Below, piece after piece: positions 16,591 through 26,330 of a DNA stretch of 53,256 nt. This stretch comes from JBOHDX01 sp050700835. GTDB lineage: Bacteria > Actinomycetota > Actinomycetes > Propionibacteriales > Nocardioidaceae. Below the pieces are notes generated by a model that was given only the letters and a program-made list of their open reading frames with translations, was not told the DNA's origin and did no database searches. The DNA lies in assembly GCA_050700835.1 (NCBI GenBank), contig JBOHDX010000129.1, forward strand, positions 1-53,256, read 5' to 3'. Made by a program: the position numbers and the translations under genes. How positions within the stretch are numbered: position 1 is the first letter of the stretch; every line of letters starts with the position of its first letter.

Positions 16591-16672
16591 ACGTCGGTGC
16601 TGTTCCGGTCGGCCGCCCGCGATCCTCACGCCGGGTCGGTCGTCGACCTCGGCTGCGGTCACCGCCCGACCC
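16591..16672 (+). pseudogene. Methyltransferase gene remnant with internal deletion
   Basis: Bases 16591-16658 match 13576-13643 of the RsmC-like gene; in frame they read TSVLFRSAARDPHAGSVVDLGCG. Bases 16660-16671 match 14029-14040, its last codons (HRPT). So about 385 internal bases are missing and no start codon is attached. The downstream similarity continues into the REP-like repeat. It is a dead fragment. Confidence 0.85.
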
Positions 16673-16692
16673 GACCGGACGCGCTCGCTGCC

Positions 16693-16762
16693 GCTTCACA
16701 CGCCGTACGTACCGTCGAGTCGGACATTTCGGGCGCGAAACGGTACGTACGGCGTGTGAAGC
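16693..16762. repeat. Perfect 23-bp inverted repeat (REP-like copy 2)
   Basis: The arms 16693-16715 and 16740-16762 are perfectly complementary over 23 bases (left arm begins GCTTCACACGCCGTACG). The 24-base loop contains the CGGACATTTCGGGCGC core shared with copy 1 at 14103-14118. It lies 105 bases before the ABC-F start, so it could fold in that gene's leader RNA, or be a mobile REP-like palindrome. Confidence 0.85.
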
Positions 16763-16867
16763 CGGATGGCCACGCGCCCGCCGACGGCGGCGACGCCTGC
16801 CGATGACCGCGGCGAGAGACGGCTAAACCGGTCGCAGCCGTCCAGCCCCCACGGGCAGACTGGCCTC

Positions 16868-18550
16868 GTGGGACACGTGGATCTGGCCGGCATCCGGTTC
16901 GAGCTGCCCGACGGGCGGGTGCTGCTCGACGACGTGTCGTTCCGGGTCGGCGAGGGCGCCAAGGTCGCCCTGGTCGGCGCCAACGGCGCCGGCAAGACCA
17001 CACTGCTGCGGATCATCAGCGGCGATCTGACCCCGCACGCCGGGACGGTCACGAGAACGGGCGGACTCGGCGTGATGCGCCAGATGGTCAGCCAGGGCCA
17101 CGATGACTGGACGGTGCGCGACCTGCTGCTGTCGGTCGCGCCGCCGCGACTGCGGGCCGCGGCCGCGGAGGTGGATGCGGTCGAGCTCGTCCTGATGGAC
17201 CGCGATGACGAGCCGATCCAGATGCGGTACGCCCACGCCCTCGCGGAGTTCGCCGACGCCGGTGGCTACGACGCCGAGGTGACGTGGGACGTCTGCTGCA
17301 TGGCCGCACTGGGAGTGCAGTACGACAAGGCCCGCCACCGGGACCTGACGACCCTGTCCGGGGGTGAGCAGAAGCGCCTCGTGCTCGAAGCCCTGCTGCA
17401 CGGAACCGACCAGGTGCTGCTGCTCGACGAGCCGGACAACTTCCTCGACGTGCCCGGCAAACGGTGGCTCGAGGAACGCATCACCGCGTCACCCAAGACG
17501 ATCCTGTTCGTGTCCCACGACCGTGAGCTGCTGGCCAACACCGCGACCCGCGTCGTCACCGTCGAGCTGCGGGCGAGCGGCAACGGTGCCTGGGTGCATC
17601 CGGGCGGATTCGCGTCCTACCACGAGGCGCGCCGGGCCAGGTTCGAGCGGCTGGACGAGCTGCGAAGGCGCTGGGACGAGGAGCACGCCAAGATCAAGGC
17701 GCTCGTGCAGATGTACAAGCAGAAGGCGGCCTACAACGCCGACATGGCCAGCCGGTACCACGCGGCACAGACCCGGCTGGCGAGGTTCGAGGAGGCGGGC
17801 CCTCCGGAGACGCTTCCGCGCGAGCAGAACGTCGTCATGCGGCTGAAGGGCGGGCGTACCGGCAAGCGGGCCGTGATCATCGAGAGTCTCGAGCTGACCG
17901 GCCTGATGAAACCCTTCGACCTCGAGGTCTGGTACGGCGAGCGGGTAGCGGTGCTGGGGTCCAACGGATCCGGCAAGTCGCACTTCCTGCGGCTGCTCGC
18001 CGCCGGCGGCAGCGACCCCGACGTCGAGCACCGGCCGGTCGGGGACACGCCGATCCAGCCGGTACGGCACACCGGCCGGGCTCGCCTCGGCGCTCGGGTA
18101 CGTCCCGGCTGGTTCGTGCAGACCCACGACCATCCCGAGCTGACGGGTCGGACGCTGCTCGAGATCCTGCACCGCGGCGACGACCACCGCGACGGCATGC
18201 CGCGTGAGCAGGCGTCGCGCGCTCTGGATCGCTACGAGCTCGCGATCGCCGCGGAGCAACGTTTCGGCTCCTTGTCCGGCGGCCAGCAGGCGCGGTTTCA
18301 GGTGCTGCTGCTGGAGCTGTCCGGAGCCACCCTGCTGCTGCTGGACGAGCCGACCGACAACCTCGACGTGCAGTCCGCCGAGGCACTGGAGGAAGGGCTC
18401 GAGCGGTTCGAGGGGACCGTGCTCGCGGTGACCCACGACCGGTGGTTCGCCCGCGGCTTCGACCGCTTCCTCGTGTTCGGCGCCGACGGCTCGGTCTATG
18501 AGAGTGACGAACCCGTCTGGGACGAGCAGCGGGTCGACCGCCTAAGGTGA
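16868..18550 (+). CDS. ABC-F family ATPase (no transmembrane domain)
   Basis: The 560-residue protein contains two ABC cassettes in one chain. Walker A motifs are GANGAGKTT (37-45) and GSNGSGKSH; signature motifs are LSGGEQKR and LSGGQQAR; Walker B segments are VLLLDEPDNFLDV and LLLLDEPTDNLDV. The Arg/Lys-rich linker between the cassettes (DELRRRWDEEHAKIKALVQMYKQ) is the P-site tRNA interaction motif region of ABC-F proteins. These act on ribosomes, as translation factors or for antibiotic protection; which applies here is unknown. GTG 16868 is chosen because the homology begins there, although the frame is open from 16766. Confidence 0.93.
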   Translation: MGHVDLAGIRFELPDGRVLLDDVSFRVGEGAKVALVGANGAGKTTLLRIISGDLTPHAGTVTRTGGLGVMRQMVSQGHDDWTVRDLLLSVAPPRLRAAAAEVDAVELVLMDRDDEPIQMRYAHALAEFADAGGYDAEVTWDVCCMAALGVQYDKARHRDLTTLSGGEQKRLVLEALLHGTDQVLLLDEPDNFLDVPGKRWLEERITASPKTILFVSHDRELLANTATRVVTVELRASGNGAWVHPGGFASYHEARRARFERLDELRRRWDEEHAKIKALVQMYKQKAAYNADMASRYHAAQTRLARFEEAGPPETLPREQNVVMRLKGGRTGKRAVIIESLELTGLMKPFDLEVWYGERVAVLGSNGSGKSHFLRLLAAGGSDPDVEHRPVGDTPIQPVRHTGRARLGARVRPGWFVQTHDHPELTGRTLLEILHRGDDHRDGMPREQASRALDRYELAIAAEQRFGSLSGGQQARFQVLLLELSGATLLLLDEPTDNLDVQSAEALEEGLERFEGTVLAVTHDRWFARGFDRFLVFGADGSVYESDEPVWDEQRVDRLR

Positions 18551-18603
18551 GGTCAGGTTACCCGCGCGTACGCCCGGGGCGACCGGGACGATCGGGAGGC
18601 CGC

Positions 18604-20226
18604 ATGGCTGCGCGGCAGGCGTTCGACCACGTCGTCGTCGGTGCCGGCAGCGCGGGGTGCGTGCTCGCGGCGCGGCTGAGCGAGGACCCCTCGGTGTCGG
18701 TGCTGCTGCTCGAGGCCGGGGGTCCCGACGACGCCGATGAGATCCACGTCCCGGCGGCGTTCTCGAGCCTGTTCAAGACCGCCTGGGACTGGAACTACGA
18801 GACGACCGAGTGCAAGCAGCTGAACGGCCGCCGGGCGTACTGGCCGCGGATGAAGGCTCTCGGCGGTTGCTCGTCGATGAACGCGATGATCTACATCCGC
18901 GGCAACGCCGCAGACTACGACGGCTGGCGCGATGGGTACGGCGCGGCCGGATGGGGCTACGACGACGTGCTGCCCTACTTCATTCGCGCCGAGCACAACA
19001 CCCGGCTGGGCGAGCCCTTTCACGGCACCGACGGGCCATTGAGGGTCGAGGACCGGCGCTACACCCACGAACTCACGCAGGCGTGGGTGGACGCCGCCGT
19101 CGCGTACGGCCTGAGGCCGACAGACGACTTCAACGGAGCGCTGCAGGAGGGCGCCGGGCTCTATCAGGTGACCTGTCGCAAGGGCCGACGCTGGTCGACG
19201 GCTGACGCCTACCTGCGTCCTGCCATGGACCGGCCCAATCTCACGGTCCGCACCGGCGCGCTCGTCAGCCGGGTCGTGTTGGACGGGGTCCGCGCCGCCG
19301 GCGTCACCTACCTTCAAGGCGGTCTCGAACACGAGGTGCAGGTCGACGCCGAGGTGCTGCTGTGCGGGGGCTCGGTCAACTCTCCGCAGGTGCTGATGCT
19401 GTCGGGCATCGGTCCGGCATCGCACCTGCGCGAGCTGGGGATCAACCCGGTCGTGGACGCTCCCGGGGTGGGCGAGAACCTCCACGACCACCCTGCCGCC
19501 GGGCTGGTCTGGCGTACGACCGGGACCACTGATCTCGTCGAGTTCGGTACGCCCGCGCGGCTCATGCAGTGGCAGGCCACCGGTCGGGGTCCGCTGACGT
19601 CCAACATCGGGGAGGGCGGCGCCTTCGTCCGCAGCCGCGACGACCTCGAGGTGCCGGACCTGCAGGTGCACGTCGCTCCGACCGGCTTCTACGACAACGG
19701 CCTGCGTGAGCCCCAGGGCCGCATGTTCACCGCTGCCTCGACGCTCGTGTCGGTGCGCAGCAGGGGCCGGTTGCGGCTGCGCTCCGCCGACCCCCGGTGG
19801 CGGCCGGTGATCGACGCGGCCTACTACGAGGACCAGGCCGACCTGGACGCGATGGTGGTGGGTCTTCGCCTGCTGGCAGACGTGGCCGGCGAGGCGCCGC
19901 TGGCGCACTACCTCAGCGAGCCGTTCCTGCCCGTGCGGCTGTCCGGGATCACCGACGCCGAGCTGACCGAGCACGCCCGGCAGGTCACTCAGACGCTCTA
20001 CCACCCAGTCGGCACCTGCGCGATGGGCTCGGGGGAGCTCGCCGTGGTGGACCCCGATCTGCGGGTCCGCGGCGTCGAGGGCCTGCGGGTCGTCGACGCG
20101 TCGGTGATGCCCGAGGTCGTTCGCGGCAACACGAATGCGCCCACGATCATGATCGCCGAGAAGGCCGCCGACCTGATCCGCGGGCACCGAGCCAGCATCC
20201 CGTCCACGTCAGGAGCCCGCACATGA
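18604..20226 (+). CDS. GMC family FAD oxidoreductase (choline/alcohol dehydrogenase-like)
   Basis: The 540-residue enzyme starts at ATG 18604; the FAD-binding HVVVGAGSAGCVLAARLSED follows at residue 9. GMC signature 1 is PRMKALGGCSSMNAMIYIRG, signature 2 is GGSVNSPQVLMLSGIGPASHL, and the active-site His is in LYHPVGTCAMG. NTNAPTIMIAEKAADLI is the C-terminal catalytic block. It oxidises an alcohol, and because an aldehyde dehydrogenase follows with an ATGA overlap, the pair likely takes an alcohol to an acid. Choline to betaine is one possibility, not established here. Confidence 0.92.
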   Translation: MAARQAFDHVVVGAGSAGCVLAARLSEDPSVSVLLLEAGGPDDADEIHVPAAFSSLFKTAWDWNYETTECKQLNGRRAYWPRMKALGGCSSMNAMIYIRGNAADYDGWRDGYGAAGWGYDDVLPYFIRAEHNTRLGEPFHGTDGPLRVEDRRYTHELTQAWVDAAVAYGLRPTDDFNGALQEGAGLYQVTCRKGRRWSTADAYLRPAMDRPNLTVRTGALVSRVVLDGVRAAGVTYLQGGLEHEVQVDAEVLLCGGSVNSPQVLMLSGIGPASHLRELGINPVVDAPGVGENLHDHPAAGLVWRTTGTTDLVEFGTPARLMQWQATGRGPLTSNIGEGGAFVRSRDDLEVPDLQVHVAPTGFYDNGLREPQGRMFTAASTLVSVRSRGRLRLRSADPRWRPVIDAAYYEDQADLDAMVVGLRLLADVAGEAPLAHYLSEPFLPVRLSGITDAELTEHARQVTQTLYHPVGTCAMGSGELAVVDPDLRVRGVEGLRVVDASVMPEVVRGNTNAPTIMIAEKAADLIRGHRASIPSTSGART

Positions 20227-21752
20227 CCGTGACGACTGCCGACCGCCGTACTCACCAGACGTTCGACTCGCTCGACCCGGCCACCGGAGAGGTCGTCGGG
20301 ACCTACCCCGTGCACACCGGCTCCGACGTCGCTGCGGCCGCGGTGCGGGCGCGTGCGGCAGCGTCCTGGTGGTCGGACCTGGGCTTCGACGGACGCCGGC
20401 AACGACTCCTCCGCTGGGCGGGTGTGCTCACCCGTCGGATCGGCCAGCTTGCCTCGGTCGTGCACGACGAGACGGGCAAGCCCGTCGCCGACGCCCAGCT
20501 CGAGATCGGCCTGGCCATCGAACACATCGCGTGGGCTGCCACGCATGCGCCGAAGGTGCTCGGCCGGCGCCGGGTCGGCTCGGGGGTGTTGATGGCCAAC
20601 GCATCGGCGTCCGTGGAGTACCTGCCCCTCGGCGTGGTGGGCGTGATCGGTCCCTGGAACTACCCGGTCTTCACCCCGCTCGGCTCCATCGCGTACGCCC
20701 TGGCTGCCGGCAACGCCGTGGTCTTCAAGCCGAGCGAGCTCACGCCGGGCGTCGGTGGCTGGCTGGTCGACTCGCTGGCAGAGGTGGTCGAGGAGCCGGT
20801 GCTGCAGCTGGTCACCGGCTTCGGCGACACTGGTGAAGCGCTGTGCCGGTCAGGCGTCGACAAGGTGGCGTTCACGGGTTCGACGGCCACCGCCAAGAAG
20901 GTCATGGCCGCGTGCGCCGAGACCCTGACACCGGTCCTGATGGAGTGTGGTGGCAAGGATGCGCTGCTCGTCGACGCCGACGCAGATGTCGCCGCCGCGG
21001 CCGACGCAGCCGTCTGGGGCGGCATGTCCAACGCGGGCCAGACCTGCATCGGAGTCGAGCGCGTCTACGTGCACGAGATTGTCTACGACGAGTTCGTGGC
21101 CCAGGTCGTCGAACGTGCCGAGCGCGTCCGTCCTGGGTCCGATGACGCGGCGTCGATCGGTCCGATCACAATGCCGTCGCAGCTGGACATCATCCGCCGT
21201 CACATCGCGGACGCGTTGACCCGTGGCGGCCGGGCACTGGTGGGCGGAACCGGCGCCGTCGGTGATCGCTACGTGCAGCCGACCGTCCTCGTGGACGTCC
21301 CCGAGGACAGCGAGGCGGTCACTCACGAGACGTTCGGGCCGACCCTGACGATCGCCAAGGTGGTGGACATGGAGGAGGGCGTGCGGCTGGCCAACGCCAG
21401 TGCCTACGGTCTCGGCGCCACGGTCTACTCCAGAGCGCGCGGGCCGGAGCTCGCCCGTCGGCTGCGTTCTGGCATGACCTCGGTCAACTCGGTGATCGCG
21501 TTCGCGGCGATCCCGGCGCTGCCGTTCGGGGGGGTCGGCGACTCCGGCTTCGGCCGGATCCACGGTGCGGACGGCCTCAAGGAGTTCACCTACGCCAAGT
21601 CGGTCGCGCGTCAGCGGGTGCGCCCGCTGCTTCGGCTCACGTCGTTCGACCGCACCGCCAGGGCGGACAAGTCGTTCGCGCAGATCGTGGCCCTCCTGCA
21701 CGGCGGCAGGACGCTCCCGCCTGGCGAGCGGAAGCGTCCTGGCCGACGATGA
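20223..21752 (+). CDS. NAD(P)-dependent aldehyde dehydrogenase
   Basis: The 509-residue enzyme has Asn146 in PWNYP, the cofactor-binding FTGST (218-221), general-base Glu241 in LMECGGKDA and nucleophile Cys275 in GQTCIG. PFGGVGDSGFGR near the C-terminus is also typical. The ~30-residue C-terminal tail after YAKSVARQRV is longer than in betaine aldehyde dehydrogenases, as in some actinobacterial succinate-semialdehyde-type enzymes. It is coupled to the GMC gene by an ATGA overlap. Confidence 0.93.
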   Translation: MTVTTADRRTHQTFDSLDPATGEVVGTYPVHTGSDVAAAAVRARAAASWWSDLGFDGRRQRLLRWAGVLTRRIGQLASVVHDETGKPVADAQLEIGLAIEHIAWAATHAPKVLGRRRVGSGVLMANASASVEYLPLGVVGVIGPWNYPVFTPLGSIAYALAAGNAVVFKPSELTPGVGGWLVDSLAEVVEEPVLQLVTGFGDTGEALCRSGVDKVAFTGSTATAKKVMAACAETLTPVLMECGGKDALLVDADADVAAAADAAVWGGMSNAGQTCIGVERVYVHEIVYDEFVAQVVERAERVRPGSDDAASIGPITMPSQLDIIRRHIADALTRGGRALVGGTGAVGDRYVQPTVLVDVPEDSEAVTHETFGPTLTIAKVVDMEEGVRLANASAYGLGATVYSRARGPELARRLRSGMTSVNSVIAFAAIPALPFGGVGDSGFGRIHGADGLKEFTYAKSVARQRVRPLLRLTSFDRTARADKSFAQIVALLHGGRTLPPGERKRPGRR

Positions 21753-21767
21753 TCGATCGAGCCGGAT

Positions 21768-21784
21768 GCCGGCCTGCGGCCGGC
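21768..21784. terminator. Hairpin between convergent aldehyde dehydrogenase and MFS genes
   Basis: GCCGGCC and GGCCGGC arms flank a TGC loop in the 38-base space between the two convergent stop codons. It is a candidate bidirectional terminator without a T-tract. Confidence 0.4.
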
Positions 21785-21790
21785 CCTGGG

Positions 21791-23326
21791 TCAGCCTTGG
21801 GCCGGCGCTGGTGTCTGACGACGAGCCACCAACGCGACCACGGTGAGCGTCATCGCCAGGAACACCGCGGCTCCGACGAAGGCGTACGACGTGCCGTGGG
21901 TGAGCGTCTGGGCGACGCTGCGCAGGTTGCCGCCGGGGCCGGAGGCATCGGTGTGCACGGCGTTGCCATAGACCGTGACCAGGATGGACAGGCCGAGTGA
22001 CCCGCCGACCTGTTGCACCGCGTTGATCAACCCGGAAGCCGCGCCCGCCTGGGCCGGCGTGACGCCGGACAGGCCCAGGGCGGTGAGCGGCACGAACGCG
22101 AGGCCGTTGCCGAGGCCGAACAACACGAGGGGCCCGAGCAACCCGAGGTAGCCGGTGCTCGTCGAGATGGTGGCCAGCCAGACCATCGAGGTCGTCGACA
22201 GGGTCAGGCCGACGATCATCACGGTCCGTGCGCCGTACGTCTCGACGAACACTCGCGCCGACAGCTGCGACGCCATGAACAGCGCCGCGGTCAGCGGGAG
22301 GAACGCGAGCCCGGTCTGGAGGGGGTTGAGGCCGAGCACCTCCTGCATGAACTGCGTCAGGAAGAAGAACATCCCCATCATGCCCGCGACCAGCAGCAGC
22401 CGGCCGGCGTAGGCCGCGGCCCGGTCTCGGTGCGCGAACAACCCCAGCGGGGTGATCGGCTGGGCGGCCCGGCGCTCGACGAGAACGAACGCGACCATCA
22501 GCAGTACGCCGGCGGCGAAGGCCGCGACCGTCTCGGGCTCCAGCCAGCCGTGGCTGGCGGCGCGGACGAACCCGTAGACGAGAGCGGTCATCCCGGCGGT
22601 CGAGGTGATCGCACCGGCCACGTCGAAGCGCCCGTGGATGCGCTCTCCGACGGGGAGGTACCGCGGCGTCAGCGCCGCGATCGCGAGACCGACCGGGACG
22701 TTGATGAAGAACACCCAGCGCCAGGAGACCCAGTCGGTGAGCATGCCGCCCACGATGAGCCCGATGGCCGAGCCGCCGATGGAGACGGCGGCGTACCAGC
22801 CGAGTGCGCGGGTGCGCTCGCGGCCCTCCGCGAACGTCGTCGTCAGCAGTGACAGTGCCTGCGGAGCCGCGATCGCCGCTCCGACACCCTGCACGGTGCG
22901 GGCGAGCAGCAGCGCGCCCGCCGATCCGGCCAGGCCGCCGGCGAACGAGGCCAGCGTGAACACGGTGATGCCGACCACCAGGACGCGCCGTCGGCCGAGG
23001 ATGTCGCCGGCACGCGCGCCCAGCAGCAGCAGGCCGCCGAAGGCCAGGGTGTAGGCGTTCAGCACCCAGGACAGCTGGGGGGTGCTGAAGGACAGCGAGG
23101 CCTTTAGGTCGGTGAGCGCGACGTTGACCACGGTCATGTCGAGTACGACCATCAGCTGGACGGTGAGGATGAGCGCCAGCGCGATCCGCGCTGCGCGCGA
23201 GGTGGGAGCTGGCGGGGACGAGTGGGTGGAGGGGATGGAGGGGATGGATCGAGCGGCTGAGGACGACGGCGGGACGCCGCGGGGCGTACTGGCTGCGCCG
23301 GGCTCGCGAAGCGAGGTGTGTGGCAT
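21791..23326 (-). CDS. MFS drug exporter, DHA2/EmrB-QacA type
   Basis: The 511-residue protein has about 14 hydrophobic segments after a Ser/Pro-rich 45-residue N-terminus. Motif A is GARAGDILGRRRVL after TM2. Motif D1 (LDMTVVNVALTDL) lies in TM1 and motif C (GWYAAVSIGGSAIGLIVGGML) in TM5, as in antiporters of the 14-TM family. Such proteins extrude toxic cations or drugs in exchange for protons. It is divergent from a TetR gene, separated by 113 bases with repeated motifs, so it is probably the target of that regulator. Confidence 0.93.
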   Translation of the reverse strand: MPHTSLREPGAASTPRGVPPSSSAARSIPSIPSTHSSPPAPTSRAARIALALILTVQLMVVLDMTVVNVALTDLKASLSFSTPQLSWVLNAYTLAFGGLLLLGARAGDILGRRRVLVVGITVFTLASFAGGLAGSAGALLLARTVQGVGAAIAAPQALSLLTTTFAEGRERTRALGWYAAVSIGGSAIGLIVGGMLTDWVSWRWVFFINVPVGLAIAALTPRYLPVGERIHGRFDVAGAITSTAGMTALVYGFVRAASHGWLEPETVAAFAAGVLLMVAFVLVERRAAQPITPLGLFAHRDRAAAYAGRLLLVAGMMGMFFFLTQFMQEVLGLNPLQTGLAFLPLTAALFMASQLSARVFVETYGARTVMIVGLTLSTTSMVWLATISTSTGYLGLLGPLVLFGLGNGLAFVPLTALGLSGVTPAQAGAASGLINAVQQVGGSLGLSILVTVYGNAVHTDASGPGGNLRSVAQTLTHGTSYAFVGAAVFLAMTLTVVALVARRQTPAPAQG

Positions 23327-23380
23327 GGCAGTGGGTTGTCCTTCGAGAGATGATGGATCTGAGGTACAGTTGAGGTTGAA

Positions 23381-23419
23381 ACGGAGGCCTCCTCCATAAC
23401 TATACGGAGGCTGTCTCCG
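23381..23419. promoter_or_regulatory. Operator-like repeats between the MFS and TetR genes
   Basis: ACGGAGGC occurs twice in direct orientation (23381-23388 and 23404-23411), 23 bases apart. Each is part of an inverted repeat: GGAGGCCTCC (23383-23392), and CGGAG-N5-CTCCG (23405-23419). An AT-rich stretch (CATAACTATAC) lies between, where -10 elements for both directions could sit. Placement fits TetR autorepression and control of the exporter. Confidence 0.6.
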
Positions 23420-23448
23420 GTTAGCAAACGGAATTGTGAGTGAGTTGC

Positions 23449-24057
23449 ATGTCGACCGCCGAAACCGACCCCATGACCGACCCCATGACCGACCCCATGA
23501 CCCGCCCGATGCGCGCCGATGCGCGCCGCAACTACGAACGCCTGGTGGCCGCCGCGCGCGACACGTTCGTCGCCGAGGGAGTCGACACGACCCTCGAGGC
23601 GGTGGCGCGGCGCGCCGACGTCGGGATCGGCACGCTCTACCGGCACTTCCCGACCCGGTTCGACCTCGTCGCTGCTGTCTACATGCAGGACGTCAACGCG
23701 CTGGAGAAGACCGCGCGCGAGTCGGTGGACAAGCCGGCCTGGGACGCCCTGGCCGGGCTGATGTCACAGTTCGTCGAGTTCGGTGTGACCAAGCGGGTGC
23801 TGCTCGCCGAGCTCGCCGACTCGGCAAACTCCGTCAGTCGCGACTCGACGACCCTGGTCCACTGCCGAGACGTCATCCGGGAGGCGGCCATGCTCGTACT
23901 CACCCGGGCCCAGGACGAGGGACTGGCTCGGCGCGACATCGAGGCACCCGACCTGATGCGCCTCGTCGGCGGCCTCGCGCTGACACCCAACCCCGACCCG
24001 GGCCAGCTCAAGCTGCTGCTGGACGTGGTGCTCGACGGCGTCCGCGCCCGCGACTGA
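23449..24057 (+). CDS. TetR family transcriptional regulator
   Basis: The protein (about 202 residues) has an N-terminal helix-turn-helix: RNYERLVAAARDTFVAEGVDTTLEAVARRADVGIGTLYRHFPTRFDLVAAVY. The C-terminal ligand domain resembles the SBP-type/PsrA-like group, ending GQLKLLLDVVLDGVRARD. ATG 23449 is preferred over GTG 23440. Residues ~9-20 are a (MTDP) repeat made by tandem 12-base units (23473-23496 and a partial third), and any of its Met codons could also initiate. It is divergently arranged with the MFS gene. Confidence 0.9.
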   Translation: MSTAETDPMTDPMTDPMTRPMRADARRNYERLVAAARDTFVAEGVDTTLEAVARRADVGIGTLYRHFPTRFDLVAAVYMQDVNALEKTARESVDKPAWDALAGLMSQFVEFGVTKRVLLAELADSANSVSRDSTTLVHCRDVIREAAMLVLTRAQDEGLARRDIEAPDLMRLVGGLALTPNPDPGQLKLLLDVVLDGVRARD

Positions 24058-24150
24058 GCAGACCCTGCCCGCCGGCCGTGTGTCGTGACCGGTGCACGGT
24101 GCCGCCGGCCGATGGCGTGCAGATCTCACGACACCGGTGGGCCGGCGCGG

Positions 24151-25467
<1,317 letters not shown>

Positions 25468-25836
25468 GTCGGGTCTCCTCGGGTGACAAGGGGACGCCGA
25501 CAAAGGGCGTCCCAACGGAGCACGCGACCGTGGTCCACCCGTGATCCAGCCGTGAATCAAATGGTGGCGGGGCGCGCAGAGGCACCCCCAACTTATGCCG
25601 ATGGACGTCCGGTTGCGAATCAGGGCCCGTTTTGACCGTGCCTACGAGCCGCAGGTACCCTGGGGGGTCATTGTGTGTCGCGCTGCACGCCGTCGCGTGT
25701 GTGCCTGCGATCGCCGACACGCTTCGTCCCCGCACCGTCCATCATCTCGTCCGCTCCGCTCCGCTCCGCCCCGCAGTCAGCACTGTCGGCACTGTGACCA
25801 CTGTCAGCCACGATCACGAACGAAGGTCCCACCACC
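25468..25836. other. Gene-free spacer between divergent gltA and rplM
   Basis: These 369 bases contain no gene I can support. The left part carries the gltA leader with its GAGGAG site. The right part carries the rplM promoter at 25632-25661 and a leader of about 170 bases. A slippage-prone run of four CTCCG-like units is at about 25750-25773, followed by a group of imperfect CACTGT repeats up to 25806. Confidence 0.7.
25632..25661 (+). promoter_or_regulatory. Promoter of rplM-rpsI
   Basis: TTGACC (25632-25637) and TACCCT (25656-25661) are 18 bases apart, close to the actinobacterial housekeeping consensus TTGACN-N18-TANNNT. It is the best match in the spacer, upstream of and in the direction of rplM-rpsI-glmM. 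Confidence 0.65.
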
Positions 25837-26280
25837 GTGCGTACCTACAGCCCGAAGCCTGGTGACGTCCAGCGTCAGTGGCACGTCATCGACGCCTCCG
25901 ACGTGGTGCTGGGCCGCCTCGCGGTGCAGACCGCGACCCTGCTGCGTGGCAAGCACAAGCCGATGTTCGCGCCGCACGTCGACACCGGTGACTTCGTGAT
26001 CATCGTCAACGCCGACAAGGTGGCGCTGACCGGCAACAAGCGTGACACCAAGCTGGCGTACCGGCACTCCGGCTATCCAGGGGGCCTGCGCTCGGTGGTC
26101 TACGGCGACCTGCTGCATAAGGACTCGCGCAAAGCGATCGAGAAGGCCGTCTGGGGCATGCTCCCCAAGAACCGACTCGGTCGCGCCATGATCAGGAAGC
26201 TCAAGGTCTACGGCGGGCCGGAGCACCCCCACGCGGCCCAGCAACCGCAGCCGTTCGAGATCCGTCAGATCGCCCAGTAG
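25837..26280 (+). CDS. rplM: 50S ribosomal protein L13
   Basis: L13 is an early 50S assembly protein. The 147-residue product starts (GTG) with MRTYSPKPGDVQRQWHVIDASDVVLGRLA and has the LLRGKHKPMFAPHVDTGDFVIIVNADKV and KAVWGMLPKNRLGRAMIRKLKVYGGPEHPHAAQQP blocks. It is paired with rpsI, separated by 50 bases, as in nearly all bacteria. Confidence 0.98.
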   Translation: MRTYSPKPGDVQRQWHVIDASDVVLGRLAVQTATLLRGKHKPMFAPHVDTGDFVIIVNADKVALTGNKRDTKLAYRHSGYPGGLRSVVYGDLLHKDSRKAIEKAVWGMLPKNRLGRAMIRKLKVYGGPEHPHAAQQPQPFEIRQIAQ

Positions 26281-26330
26281 GCGCGACCACCTACTCGTGA
26301 CCGTGTGACATAGAGAGCCTGAGGACAACC

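Noticed and set aside
24058..24150. Hairpin between the TetR and citrate synthase genes
   Set aside because: A 9-base perfect inverted repeat is present, but the loop is 37 bases and several alternative GC-rich pairings are equally good, so no specific terminator can be assigned.
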